Part shown: positions 18,399 to 25,991 of the stretch, piece after piece
Numbering within the stretch: the stretch's first letter is position 1
How the letters are laid out: the number at the start of each line of letters is the position of its first letter
Source: Myxococcus virescens
GTDB taxonomy: Bacteria > Myxococcota > Myxococcia > Myxococcales > Myxococcaceae
Length of the DNA stretch: 64,000 nt
Direction of reading: 5' to 3'
NCBI RefSeq assembly: GCF_900101905.1
Contig: NZ_FNAJ01000021.1
Coordinates: forward strand, 1 to 64,000
Translations under genes and position numbers: made by a program
Notes under the pieces: model-generated
Database searches by the model: none
What the model was told of the DNA's origin: nothing
What the model saw: the letters and a program-made list of their open reading frames with translations, nothing else

Positions 18399-18437
18399 GA
18401 GGCCACGAGGTGATGAACCTCGTGGCCTCTTGCGTTT
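18399..18437. terminator. Bidirectional intrinsic terminator
   Basis: A perfect 13-bp inverted repeat (GAGGCCACGAGGT, loop GATGA, ACCTCGTGGCCTC; arms 18399-18411 and 18417-18429) is followed by TTGCGTTT. It separates the convergent lipase-like and methyltransferase genes. The stem serves both directions, but the T tract is better on the plus strand. Confidence 0.8.
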
Positions 18438-18458
18438 CAACCCGCGATTCGCGGCGGG

Positions 18459-19655
18459 CTACACGGACTGCAGCACGTAGAACTTGAGGTACTTCCCCTC
18501 CGGGAACTGCAAGCGCACCGGGTGGTCCGGCGGCTGATAGCGCTCCTCGACGAGCGCCAGGTCAACGCCCGCCTTGAACCCCGCCTCGCGCACCGCGCCC
18601 ATGAAGTCGTCTGGGCTCACGCGCGCCGAGCACGACGCCGTCGCCAGCAGCCCACCCGGCCGGAGGATGGCGAGTGCCTGCCGGTTGAGGGAGGCGTACC
18701 CGTCAATGGCCGCCTGCACCGCGCGCTGGCTCTTCGCGAAGGCGGGCGGGTCCAGGATGATGAGGTCGAAGGTACGGCCCTCGTCCTTGAAGGACTGGAT
18801 GATCTTGAAGACGTCCGCCGCCAGGAAGTCGTGCTTCTCCGCGGCAATGCCATTGCGCGTGAAGTTCTCCCGAGCCAGCGCGATGGCGTCCGGGTCCTGA
18901 TCCACGGAGAAGACGCTGTTGGCCCCGCCCAGCGCCGCGTTGACGGAGAAGCCGCCGCTGAAGCTGAAGCAGTTGAGCACGTCGCGGCCCTTGCCCAGCC
19001 GCCGGATGAGGTAGCGGTTCTCCCGCTGATCCAGGAAGAACCCCGTCTTCTGCCCCTTCCAGGCGTCCACCAGGAAGGTGGCTCCGCGCTCGCGGATGGG
19101 AATCAGCTCTGGGGCCTCGTGGCCGTAGAGCATCTTCCCGGAGCCGCGTCCCTCGTCCTCGTCGACGTCGTCGCGGCCGACCTCATCACGGCCGATGATG
19201 CCCTTGAGCCCGGGCACGCCCGCCTTCAGCGCCTCGATGAGGAGCGGCCGGTACGGCGTGAGGCCCGCGGAGTACAGCTTCATCACCGCCCAGCCCGCGT
19301 ACAGGTCCACCACCACGCCCGGCAGGCCGTCGCCCTCGCCATGAATCAGGCGGTAGCTGTCCGTGTCGGTGAGGTCGATGAGGGCCGTGCGCTCGGCCAG
19401 GGCCTGACGCACCCGCCGGGTGATGAAGCCCGCATCCACGGTGTCACGCGAGTCGCGCGTGAGCACCCGCACGGCGATGGCCGAGTGCGGGTCGTAATAC
19501 CCGCGCGCCACGAACTTCCCGTTCTCCGTCAGGTCCACCACGCTGCCGGCCGGAATCTTCGGCACGTGCTCCAGCGCCTTGCGGAACACCCACGGGTGCC
19601 CCGCGCGCAGGTGGCGCCCCAGTCCACGCGCCAGCTCCAGCTTCACGACATTCAC
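18459..19655 (-). CDS. rlmI: Class I SAM-dependent 23S rRNA (cytosine) methyltransferase, RlmI/RlmK type
   Basis: A 398-residue enzyme. The N-terminal PUA domain (KLELARGLGRHLRAGHPWVF) binds RNA. A central EEHEE-like region leads to the Rossmann methyltransferase domain with VLNCFSFSGGFSVNAALGG binding S-adenosylmethionine and the catalytic-loop motif LDPPAFAKS. In E. coli RlmI makes m5C1962 in 23S rRNA; the family is clear but the exact base is inferred. GTG at 19655 is chosen because AGGAG lies seven bases upstream and the PUA domain begins there. It starts four bases after the stop of the HAD gene. Confidence 0.85.
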   Translation of the reverse strand: MNVVKLELARGLGRHLRAGHPWVFRKALEHVPKIPAGSVVDLTENGKFVARGYYDPHSAIAVRVLTRDSRDTVDAGFITRRVRQALAERTALIDLTDTDSYRLIHGEGDGLPGVVVDLYAGWAVMKLYSAGLTPYRPLLIEALKAGVPGLKGIIGRDEVGRDDVDEDEGRGSGKMLYGHEAPELIPIRERGATFLVDAWKGQKTGFFLDQRENRYLIRRLGKGRDVLNCFSFSGGFSVNAALGGANSVFSVDQDPDAIALARENFTRNGIAAEKHDFLAADVFKIIQSFKDEGRTFDLIILDPPAFAKSQRAVQAAIDGYASLNRQALAILRPGGLLATASCSARVSPDDFMGAVREAGFKAGVDLALVEERYQPPDHPVRLQFPEGKYLKFYVLQSV

Positions 19656-19659
19656 GGTG

Positions 19660-20493
19660 TCACTCCTCACGGGCCGCGCCGCGGCCCCTCCGGGCCAGGA
19701 TGGCGCGAGCCAGTTCCTCGAAGCCCCGCCCCTCGGGCGCCCGGGTGATGAAAGCAGGTGGCGCCTCGATGCGGTCCAGGACGGCCCGCACGTTGGCCAC
19801 GCCGACGCCCAGTCCAAAGGCGGCGAACATCGGGGCGTCGTTGAAAGAATCCCCCGCGTATACATAACGGCCGTCACGCGGGTCCAGCCGTTCGCCCCAC
19901 GCCGTCCGCGCGAAGCGCCGCGTGGCGCTCAGCTTGTCGAAGCGGCCCAGCCAGCAGTTGATGTGGATCGACGAGCGCACGGCCGTCACGCCTCGCGCCA
20001 CCAGCAGGGACTCGATGCGGTCCGCCCCCCCGTCCCCCAGGCGGGCCTCCTCGTTGTAGTCCACCGCCAGGTCCACTTCCGTGTACGCGCTGTCCATGGA
20101 CAGCCGCGCGCCGGGCACCAGCTTGAGCACCCGGGCCACCTCGGACTGGAGCCGCCGCCGGTTCGCCCCCCGCTCCGCCGGCGCCTCCGCGTAGACCTTC
20201 CGCAGCCGGCCATGCGCGCCCTTCAGGAAGAACAGGCCACCGTTCTCCACGATGACGCCGTCCACGGGGAGCTGCCGCGCCCAGGCCTCTCCCCAGCCCG
20301 CCGGGCGGCCACTCACCAGCACCACGCGCAGACCCGCGGACGCCAGGCGCTCCAGCGCCCGCACCGTGTCCGAGCGCAGCTTGTGGCCCGTGGTCAGCGT
20401 GCCGTCCACGTCGGTGAAGACGCCCTCCACGCGGGACAGGTCGGCCTCGCGAAGCGGGCGCGGGACTCGCGCCTTCAGGAGCGCCTTCATCAC
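19660..20493 (-). CDS. HAD-superfamily (IIB/Cof-like) phosphatase
   Basis: A 277-residue hydrolase. Motif I is VFTDVDGTLT with the nucleophilic Asp, motif II is VLVSGRPAGW, and motif IV is YVYAGDSFNDAPMF. The type IIB cap lies between about residues 90 and 200. Relatives act on sugar phosphates such as sucrose-, trehalose- or mannosyl-3-phosphoglycerate. The substrate cannot be named from sequence. It overlaps the upstream gene by four bases and is followed closely by the rRNA methyltransferase gene, so the three form one operon. Confidence 0.8.
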   Translation of the reverse strand: MMKALLKARVPRPLREADLSRVEGVFTDVDGTLTTGHKLRSDTVRALERLASAGLRVVLVSGRPAGWGEAWARQLPVDGVIVENGGLFFLKGAHGRLRKVYAEAPAERGANRRRLQSEVARVLKLVPGARLSMDSAYTEVDLAVDYNEEARLGDGGADRIESLLVARGVTAVRSSIHINCWLGRFDKLSATRRFARTAWGERLDPRDGRYVYAGDSFNDAPMFAAFGLGVGVANVRAVLDRIEAPPAFITRAPEGRGFEELARAILARRGRGAAREE

Positions 20494-21629
20494 ATCACGT
20501 CCAGACCAGCGAGCAGGCCCTGGAAGGTGACGATGGTGGACCGCAGCTCATCGGGCGAGAGCTGGCCCACCTGGAGTTTGCGCGCCTTGCGCAGGAAGGC
20601 GTCCAGCTCCGTCGCGCGCCCGTAGAGGGACTGGCCGCTGCCGGCCGCCTCGGCCAGGGCCCGGGCCGCACCCACGGGGTCAGAGCCCACCAGCGACATG
20701 GCGCGCTCCAGCCGGACGCCGCACGACGCCCACACCTCGCGGTCATGGATGATGAGCAGCTGTCGCTGGTTCACCGCGGACAGGCCTTGGACGAAGGTGT
20801 CCAGGGCCTCCACCACCGTCACCAACTCCGCGCGGGAGGGGCTCGGGAGGATGGCCAGGCGGCCGACCTCGGCGCGCATCTCCACGATGTGCCGCTTGTC
20901 CTGCGCGCGCAGATTCCGGTAGGCGGCCGTGCGCCCGAAGGCGTCCATTTCCGTCTGGAGCTGCTGGGCATTCCACTGAACGTCCTGCGCCTCCGCATCG
21001 CGGACCTTCTTCAGGCGCGCGGTGAGGATGCGGCCCAGGTCGGCGGTGATGGCGCGGACCGTTACCGCGGCCTTCACCTCCGCCGCGTAGCCCGGCACCA
21101 CCTGGGCCCGCGTTGCCTCGCCCAGGAGGCTCGCCGACTCGAACACCAGGTTGCTCATCTGCTCGCGGAACCGGGCGCGGATGCGCTGCACTTCCGCCAG
21201 CAGCGTCCACCGGTCGCTCATCACCGACGGGTTGCGCATGGCCTCGCCCAGTTGGGTGATGCCCTGGGCAATCTGGCTCATCGCCTCCTGGAGGATGCCG
21301 ACGGGGGCCTGCGTGCTCGCGCCGCCCGGGGACGGCACGGGGAACTCTTCCCGGATGACGTTCAGCAGGCCGTTGACGTCCATCACCGTGTCGCGGATGA
21401 CGGGCGCCATCTCTTCCCACAAGGAGAGGTCCGGCGAGGAATCCACGACGGGCGTTTCGTACCGCACCAGGTCGAGGTCGCTCAGCCGGGAGATGGCGTG
21501 CGCGGTGGCGACGTACACCTTGCGCAGGCGGCCGGCGAACGCCGGATCCGGATGGGACTGGAGGATTTCTTCGAGCCTCGCGGAGAGCGAGGCCTGGGGG
21601 GTCTCAGCGGCTTCGGACACGGGTGTCAC
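20490..21629 (-). CDS. Unknown helical protein
   Basis: A 379-residue protein not recognised as any family. It has no signal peptide or membrane segment. Long amphipathic stretches (such as ILQEAMSQIAQGITQLGEAM and RTLRAQ-like regions around residue 230) suggest an all-helical, possibly coiled-coil fold. It is the first gene of the operon with the HAD phosphatase and rRNA methyltransferase and is divergent from corA. Functional inference is not possible beyond cotranscription. Confidence 0.7.
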   Translation of the reverse strand: MTPVSEAAETPQASLSARLEEILQSHPDPAFAGRLRKVYVATAHAISRLSDLDLVRYETPVVDSSPDLSLWEEMAPVIRDTVMDVNGLLNVIREEFPVPSPGGASTQAPVGILQEAMSQIAQGITQLGEAMRNPSVMSDRWTLLAEVQRIRARFREQMSNLVFESASLLGEATRAQVVPGYAAEVKAAVTVRAITADLGRILTARLKKVRDAEAQDVQWNAQQLQTEMDAFGRTAAYRNLRAQDKRHIVEMRAEVGRLAILPSPSRAELVTVVEALDTFVQGLSAVNQRQLLIIHDREVWASCGVRLERAMSLVGSDPVGAARALAEAAGSGQSLYGRATELDAFLRKARKLQVGQLSPDELRSTIVTFQGLLAGLDVM

Positions 21630-21708
21630 ACTCTAGCGCTCGACTTCCGCGCGGGGGAGTTCTAGCACTCGCATGCGGGCCATGCCGCTGGCTTGGGAGC
21701 GCTACGGG

Positions 21709-22653
21709 ATGATTCAGGTCTGTCTTGTGAAGGACGGTCAACTTCTCACCGGTGGTGAAGAGCTGCTGGGCGAGGACGGCCGGAAGTGGATCGACGTCCT
21801 TCAGCCGACCGAGGAGGTGTTGGCCCGGCTGGCCGCGCAATTCGGTCTGCACAAGCTGGCCGTGGAGGACTGCCTCCACCTGGACCAACGGCCCAAGCTG
21901 GAGGAATACCCCAACCACCAATTCGTCGTCCTCCAGGGATTCACCGTCACGGGCAAGGACATCTGCGAACTGACGCTGCACGAGCACCACTTCTTCCTGG
22001 CGAAGGACTGGCTCATCAGCGTCCACGAGCTCCCCTTCGCAGGCCACGACACCGTGGTGCGCCGCGTGAAGGAGGACCCGCAGGCGACGCTCATCCGAGG
22101 GACGGACTTCGTCTTCTACATGCTCGCGGACGCGTTGGTGGATGCGCAGTTCCCCATCCTCGACGCGTTCAGTGACGAGCTCGAGGACCTGGAGATCGCC
22201 ATCTTCGACAAGCCGGAGAAGTCCCACCTGCAACGCATCTTCGCCATGAAGCGGATGCTGGTGACGTTCCGGCGGGTGCTGTCGCCCCAGCGCGACGTGG
22301 TGGGCTTGCTGTCCCGGCGGGGCATCCCCCATGTCCACGAGAAGACGACGCTCTACTTCCGTGACGTGTACGACCACCTGGTACGGCTGTACGAGCAGAT
22401 TGATGCCGGGCGCGACATCATCGGCAACGTGATTGACGGCTACCTGTCCATGGTGGCCAACAAGACGAACGATATCTCCAAGCAGCTCACCATCTTCGCC
22501 ACCATCTTCCTGCCGCTGTCCTGCATCGTCGGCTTCTTCGGGCAGAACTTCGACCGGCTCTACACGAACGGCGCCTGGTACCTGATGTGGGCGTCGATTC
22601 TCGGGCTGCCGGTGGGGATGGTCTTCTGGTTCAAGCACAAAGAGTGGCTCTGA
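21709..22653 (+). CDS. corA: CorA-family divalent cation transporter with GQN variant motif
   Basis: A 314-residue transporter. The long cytoplasmic N-domain leads to the stalk helix and two C-terminal membrane segments (LTIFATIFLPLSCIVGFFG and YLMWASILGLPVGMVFWF). CorA channels normally carry GMN between the two helices; here the motif is GQN (residues 278-280). The cytoplasmic tail is KHKEWL, as in the family. The ATG at 21709 follows GGGAG by nine bases and is preferred to in-frame ATGs at 21673 and 21682. The alpha/beta hydrolase gene begins 22 bases downstream. Mg2+ transport is likely, but the variant leaves selectivity uncertain. Confidence 0.85.
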   Translation: MIQVCLVKDGQLLTGGEELLGEDGRKWIDVLQPTEEVLARLAAQFGLHKLAVEDCLHLDQRPKLEEYPNHQFVVLQGFTVTGKDICELTLHEHHFFLAKDWLISVHELPFAGHDTVVRRVKEDPQATLIRGTDFVFYMLADALVDAQFPILDAFSDELEDLEIAIFDKPEKSHLQRIFAMKRMLVTFRRVLSPQRDVVGLLSRRGIPHVHEKTTLYFRDVYDHLVRLYEQIDAGRDIIGNVIDGYLSMVANKTNDISKQLTIFATIFLPLSCIVGFFGQNFDRLYTNGAWYLMWASILGLPVGMVFWFKHKEWL

Positions 22654-22675
22654 CATTTCCGCGAGGAGAGGAAAC

Positions 22676-23473
22676 ATGCTGACCGTCACCGTGGATGGCG
22701 TCCCCCTGCACTACCGGGACGAGGGCAAGGGCCCACCCGTGCTGCTGCTGCATGCGTTTCCGCTGAATGGCAGCACCTTCGACAAACAGGTGAAGGCGCT
22801 GTCGGGGCGCTACCGCTTCATCATCCCGGACATCCGAGGCTTCGGTGAGAGCGCGCTGGGCGAAGGCCCCACGGAGATGTCCCGCATCGCGCGTGACGCG
22901 CTGTCACTGCTGGACGCGCTGAACCTGGACACCGTGGTGGTGGGTGGAGTGTCCATGGGGGGCTACGCCGCCATGGCCCTGCTGCGCGAGGACGCGGGGC
23001 GCGTCAGCGGGCTGGTGTTGATGGATACGCAGGCCACCGCGGACGACGCGGAGGGCAAGGCGCGCCGGGAGACCTCCGCGGCACAGGCGCTGGAGGTCGG
23101 CGTGGAGCCCATCATCCAAGCCATGCTTCCCAAGATGGTGGCCGCGGGACCGGACTCACCGGTGGCCCGGGAAGTGGCGGCACTGATGCGCGCGGCCGCT
23201 CCCGCGAGCGTCGCGGCCGCGCTGCGCGGCATGGCCCTGCGTCCGGACAGCAAGGACATGCTGGCGCGGTACGCGGGCCCGGCACTCGTCATCGTGGGCG
23301 AGCACGACGCCCTCACCCCGCCGGCCAAGGCGAAGGAAATCGCCGAACTCATCTCCGGAGCGAAGCTGGAGGTCATTCCGGATGCGGGGCACCTGGCCAA
23401 CCAGGAACAGCCCGATCGGGTCAACGCCGTGCTGGATGCCTTCCTGTCGTCGCTTCAGGGGCCCAGCGCCTGA
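22676..23473 (+). CDS. Alpha/beta hydrolase (3-oxoadipate enol-lactonase / peroxidase-like group)
   Basis: A 265-residue soluble hydrolase with an intact triad: Ser in GGVSMGGYAA, Asp in GEHDALTPP and His in DAGHLAN. The oxyanion motif LLHAFPLNG and the IRGFGES strand are typical. Enol-lactonases, non-haem haloperoxidases and related esterases share this pattern. GAGGAGAGG lies directly before the ATG. The next gene, a candidate selenoprotein of the AhpD/carboxymuconolactone decarboxylase superfamily, follows by 85 bases. In many genomes these two families are paired, which supports a joint role in peroxide or aromatic-ring chemistry. Confidence 0.8.
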   Translation: MLTVTVDGVPLHYRDEGKGPPVLLLHAFPLNGSTFDKQVKALSGRYRFIIPDIRGFGESALGEGPTEMSRIARDALSLLDALNLDTVVVGGVSMGGYAAMALLREDAGRVSGLVLMDTQATADDAEGKARRETSAAQALEVGVEPIIQAMLPKMVAAGPDSPVAREVAALMRAAAPASVAAALRGMALRPDSKDMLARYAGPALVIVGEHDALTPPAKAKEIAELISGAKLEVIPDAGHLANQEQPDRVNAVLDAFLSSLQGPSA

Positions 23474-23558
23474 GTGCAGGCTGGTGGCACGCCGTGGCCC
23501 ATGCGAGCATGCGGGCTGGACATTCCAGCCCGCTGCCGCCGAGGGTGCCGTGGACCGC

Positions 23559-24167
23559 ATGCATCTGAAGGACGTCGAGGACCGCGAATCCGATGGCCAC
23601 TACGGCCGGCTGATTCGCATGGCCCGAGAGGTAGGCGCTCCCGTCCCGCAAATCTGGCACCTGTTCGCGTACAAGCCGCGATTGGGCGAGGCCCTGTCCC
23701 GCTTCACCCATGAAGTCATGCGGGGCCCTTCCCCGCTGTCGCCCGGACTGCGAGAGCTGATTGCCGCGTACACGTCGCGCGGCAACCAATGCTTGTTTTG
23801 AACGGGCTCTCACGCCGCGGTCGCGGCGGAACTGCTGGGCAATCCCGACCTGGTGAAAGCGGTCCTGGAGGACGTGGCGACAGCCCCCATCTCCGAGGCC
23901 GAGAAGGCCCTCTTTGCCTTCGTGGACACCCTCAACCACCGTGCGGCGCAGGTGGGACGGGAGGACATCGCACACTTGAAGGACGCCGGGTGGACAGACG
24001 AAGCCCTCTTCGACACCGTGACGGTGTGCGCGCTCTTCAACTTCTACAATCGATGGATTGACGGCACCGGCGTGCAGGACATGCCCACGGAGATGTATCA
24101 GCGCAGCGGGCAGCGGATGGCCGCCACAGGCTATGCGCCGCCGCCACCCGCGAAGCCCGAGGAGTAA
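23559..24167 (+). CDS. AhpD-like (peroxidase-related) selenoprotein candidate with in-frame TGA
   Basis: Read through the TGA at 23799-23801, this frame gives one continuous protein of about 202 residues. The AhpD-like core is TSRGNQC78-LF-U81-TGSH85AAVAAELL, so the TGA takes the place of the second Cys of CxxC, and the conserved His four residues later is kept. The same frame then continues without a break through a normal C-terminal half with FNFYNRWIDG. A SECIS-like hairpin starts 11 bases after the TGA. AhpD-like proteins with CxxU are established bacterial selenoproteins. The start may be ATG 23559 or GTG 23550. The alternatives are a nonsense mutation or a sequencing error, but the frame is otherwise undisturbed. 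Confidence 0.75.
23802..23828 (+). promoter_or_regulatory. Putative bacterial SECIS element
   Basis: Eleven bases after the in-frame TGA, CGCCGC (23813-23818), GGTC (23819-23822) and GCGGCG (23823-23828) form a 6-bp stem with a GGUC loop. The 11-base distance and the GGUC apical loop match what is known of the E. coli fdhF SECIS, which SelB binds. GC-rich hairpins occur by chance in this genome, so the geometry matters more than the stem itself. Confidence 0.6.
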
Positions 24168-24184
24168 CACCGCCGCGCGAGCGC

Positions 24185-24456
24185 TCAGCGGCGATGCTTC
24201 CGGTGGGCGGCTTCGAGGACGGAAGAGGCTCCCGGCCAAGAAACCGTGGAAGTCAGCCCAGTCCTGGCGCATGCGGAGCACCTCGTTGCGCAAGTCCTCC
24301 AAGCTGGACACCCGAGCGTCATCCAGGGTGAGCCCCAATTCGGGCGCGTCCCCCAGGAATCCATACTGGAGCAGCAGGTCGCCAGAGAAGTCCTCCACCA
24401 ATGTCCTGTGGAGCGCGCGGTAGTCGTCCGGGTGCGCGACGACGAGGGGCCTGACA
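24185..24456 (-). pseudogene. Remnant of a small protein gene, no start codon and a frameshift
   Basis: On the minus strand a reading frame gives a protein-like segment with RPLVVAHPDDYRALHRTL, then EDFSGDLLLQYGFLGDAPEL and RNEVLRMRQDWADFHGFLAG. It has no ATG or GTG before this stretch, only a TTG at 24401 in its middle. Near 24235 one base change of frame would continue it as ASSVLEAAHRKHRR and a stop at 24185. The rest of this 24168-24474 gap shows nothing else. It may be a decayed gene, or an intact one with an unusual start; the family was not recognised. Confidence 0.4.
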
Positions 24457-24474
24457 CCCCGGCCAGCGCCAACC

Positions 24475-24852
24475 TCAGGGCTGGCACGTCACCTGGCTAT
24501 TTTCCACCGTGCAGGCGGAGCAGGTTGCCGTCTCCGTCAACACGCCCTGGCGGCACTCCAACACGGCCTGGCCGTCCGCGCGGCACAGCCCCGTGCCCTC
24601 GGCGCTGGAGGCACAGGCGTCTCCCGCGACGTTGTTGGACGTGTCACACCGCACGGCCTCCGACGTTTCACTGCAGCCCAGAGGCCCCCGGCAGGGCAGC
24701 TCACGCCAGGTGCCGCCCCGGCACTCCAGCGCCAGCACCCGCTCCTGACAGACGAAGCCGCCTCCGTCGCAGTCGCCTCCCGCGCTCGGGCCACAACCAG
24801 CGAGGAGCAAAGAGCCAACCAACGGGACGAGTGCGAAAAGTGAGCGGTTCAT
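24475..24852 (-). CDS. Small Cys-rich lipoprotein
   Basis: A protein of about 125 residues with a lipoprotein signal peptide ending LVGSLLLAGCGPS. The mature part has about a dozen cysteines in repeated short units (for example CRGGTWRELPCRGPLGC and ECRQGVLTETATCSACTV), which suggests a disulfide-stabilised extracytoplasmic fold. No enzymatic motif is seen. An ATG two codons upstream is an alternative start. Proteins of this style are common in myxobacteria and have no assigned role. Confidence 0.75.
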   Translation of the reverse strand: MNRSLFALVPLVGSLLLAGCGPSAGGDCDGGGFVCQERVLALECRGGTWRELPCRGPLGCSETSEAVRCDTSNNVAGDACASSAEGTGLCRADGQAVLECRQGVLTETATCSACTVENSQVTCQP

Positions 24853-24888
24853 GGGCACCAGCCAATATTTCGAGCGTCCCGCCGCCGG

Positions 24889-25893
24889 TCAACCACCCAA
24901 TGTCTCCTGGAAGAAACGACGGAAGTTTCCACCCATGACGCGTTCCACCCAGGACGGTGGATGGCGGCGCAACAGCGCCTCGGTGAGCAAAGGCAACCCG
25001 GTGACATCCTTCATGCCACGGGGAAGCGGCACCATTCCGTCGTAGTCGGAGCCCAACCCCACCCCGCCCTCCCCCATGACGTCCACGGCGTGCTCGATGT
25101 GCCGGACCACGTCATCCACGGTGTCACCGCCCAGATAGACGGGGGCGAAGATGATGCCCACCACCCCGCCCCGGTCTGCGATGAAGCGCAGGGATTCGTC
25201 GGAGAGGTTGCGCCAGCCGCCGCCCGCCGCGCGAACGCCCGTGTGCGAGCAGAAGAACCGGACCGAGGGGTGGGTGAAGAGGTCCTTGAGGGTGGACTCC
25301 GAGGCATGCGCCACATCCACGCTCATGCCCAACCGGGCCATTTCCTCCATGACATCCCGGCCCAGCGGTGTGAGGCCCCGGTTGCCCATCATCGGAAAGG
25401 AAGAGCCACCGAGGTCGTTGTTGGACAGGTGGGTGAGGCCCATGAAGCGCACCCCACGCTGGTGAAGCTCCGACAGGCGCGCCACCTGGCCTTCGATGGC
25501 GTGTCCCCCTTCCACGCCCAGCACCGCGGACAGCCGCCCCTGCGCGAGGTTGTCCTCCAGCATGGCGCCGGTCGTGGTGATGCGGGCGGCATCCCCGGAG
25601 CGCGCACAGAAGGACGCCATCTGCTCAATCTGCCAGAGCGCCCGGGTCCACTCGCTCGCCCGGGCCTCCCGGGGCCACCCACGCCACGCTGCGAACACCG
25701 GGAAGCCTCCGATGAAAGGGAAGCCCCGGGTGACGATGGTGAAGCACTGGAGCTTCACCCCCGCCTCCCGCAGGCGGGGGAAGTCCACATGGCCATCTTC
25801 AGAGCGTTCACACAGGTCGCGGTTCCACATGAGGGAATCCGCATGGCCGTCCGCGATGCACCACCGCTGGTGGAACTCTTTCACGTCACCCAT
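24889..25893 (-). CDS. Membrane (renal-type) dipeptidase, peptidase family M19
   Basis: A 334-residue zinc dipeptidase. The metal-binding residues are all visible: the HxD of ADGHADSLMW, the bridging Glu in LGVEGGHAI, His in LTHLSNND and His in FFCSHTGVRA; the acid Asp is in GLGSDYDGM. M19 enzymes hydrolyse dipeptides, including D-containing ones. There is no signal peptide from this start, so it is probably cytoplasmic. The ATG at 25893 lacks a good ribosome-binding site; an upstream start at 25953 is possible. A kinase-like gene lies upstream on the same strand. Confidence 0.88.
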   Translation of the reverse strand: MGDVKEFHQRWCIADGHADSLMWNRDLCERSEDGHVDFPRLREAGVKLQCFTIVTRGFPFIGGFPVFAAWRGWPREARASEWTRALWQIEQMASFCARSGDAARITTTGAMLEDNLAQGRLSAVLGVEGGHAIEGQVARLSELHQRGVRFMGLTHLSNNDLGGSSFPMMGNRGLTPLGRDVMEEMARLGMSVDVAHASESTLKDLFTHPSVRFFCSHTGVRAAGGGWRNLSDESLRFIADRGGVVGIIFAPVYLGGDTVDDVVRHIEHAVDVMGEGGVGLGSDYDGMVPLPRGMKDVTGLPLLTEALLRRHPPSWVERVMGGNFRRFFQETLGG

Positions 25894-25991
25894 GCGCGCA
25901 AGTCTGCCCACCCGCGTGCGCGAAACAAGCACCACCCGCGTCCCGGTGCTCACTCAAGGTCCCTGCCCCGCCCCCGTTGCCCCGCCGTCAC

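Noticed and set aside
23382..23801. A separate 139-residue protein ending at the TGA at 23801
   Set aside because: The sequence after the TGA continues the same AhpD-like domain in the same frame, so ending the gene there cuts a domain in half.
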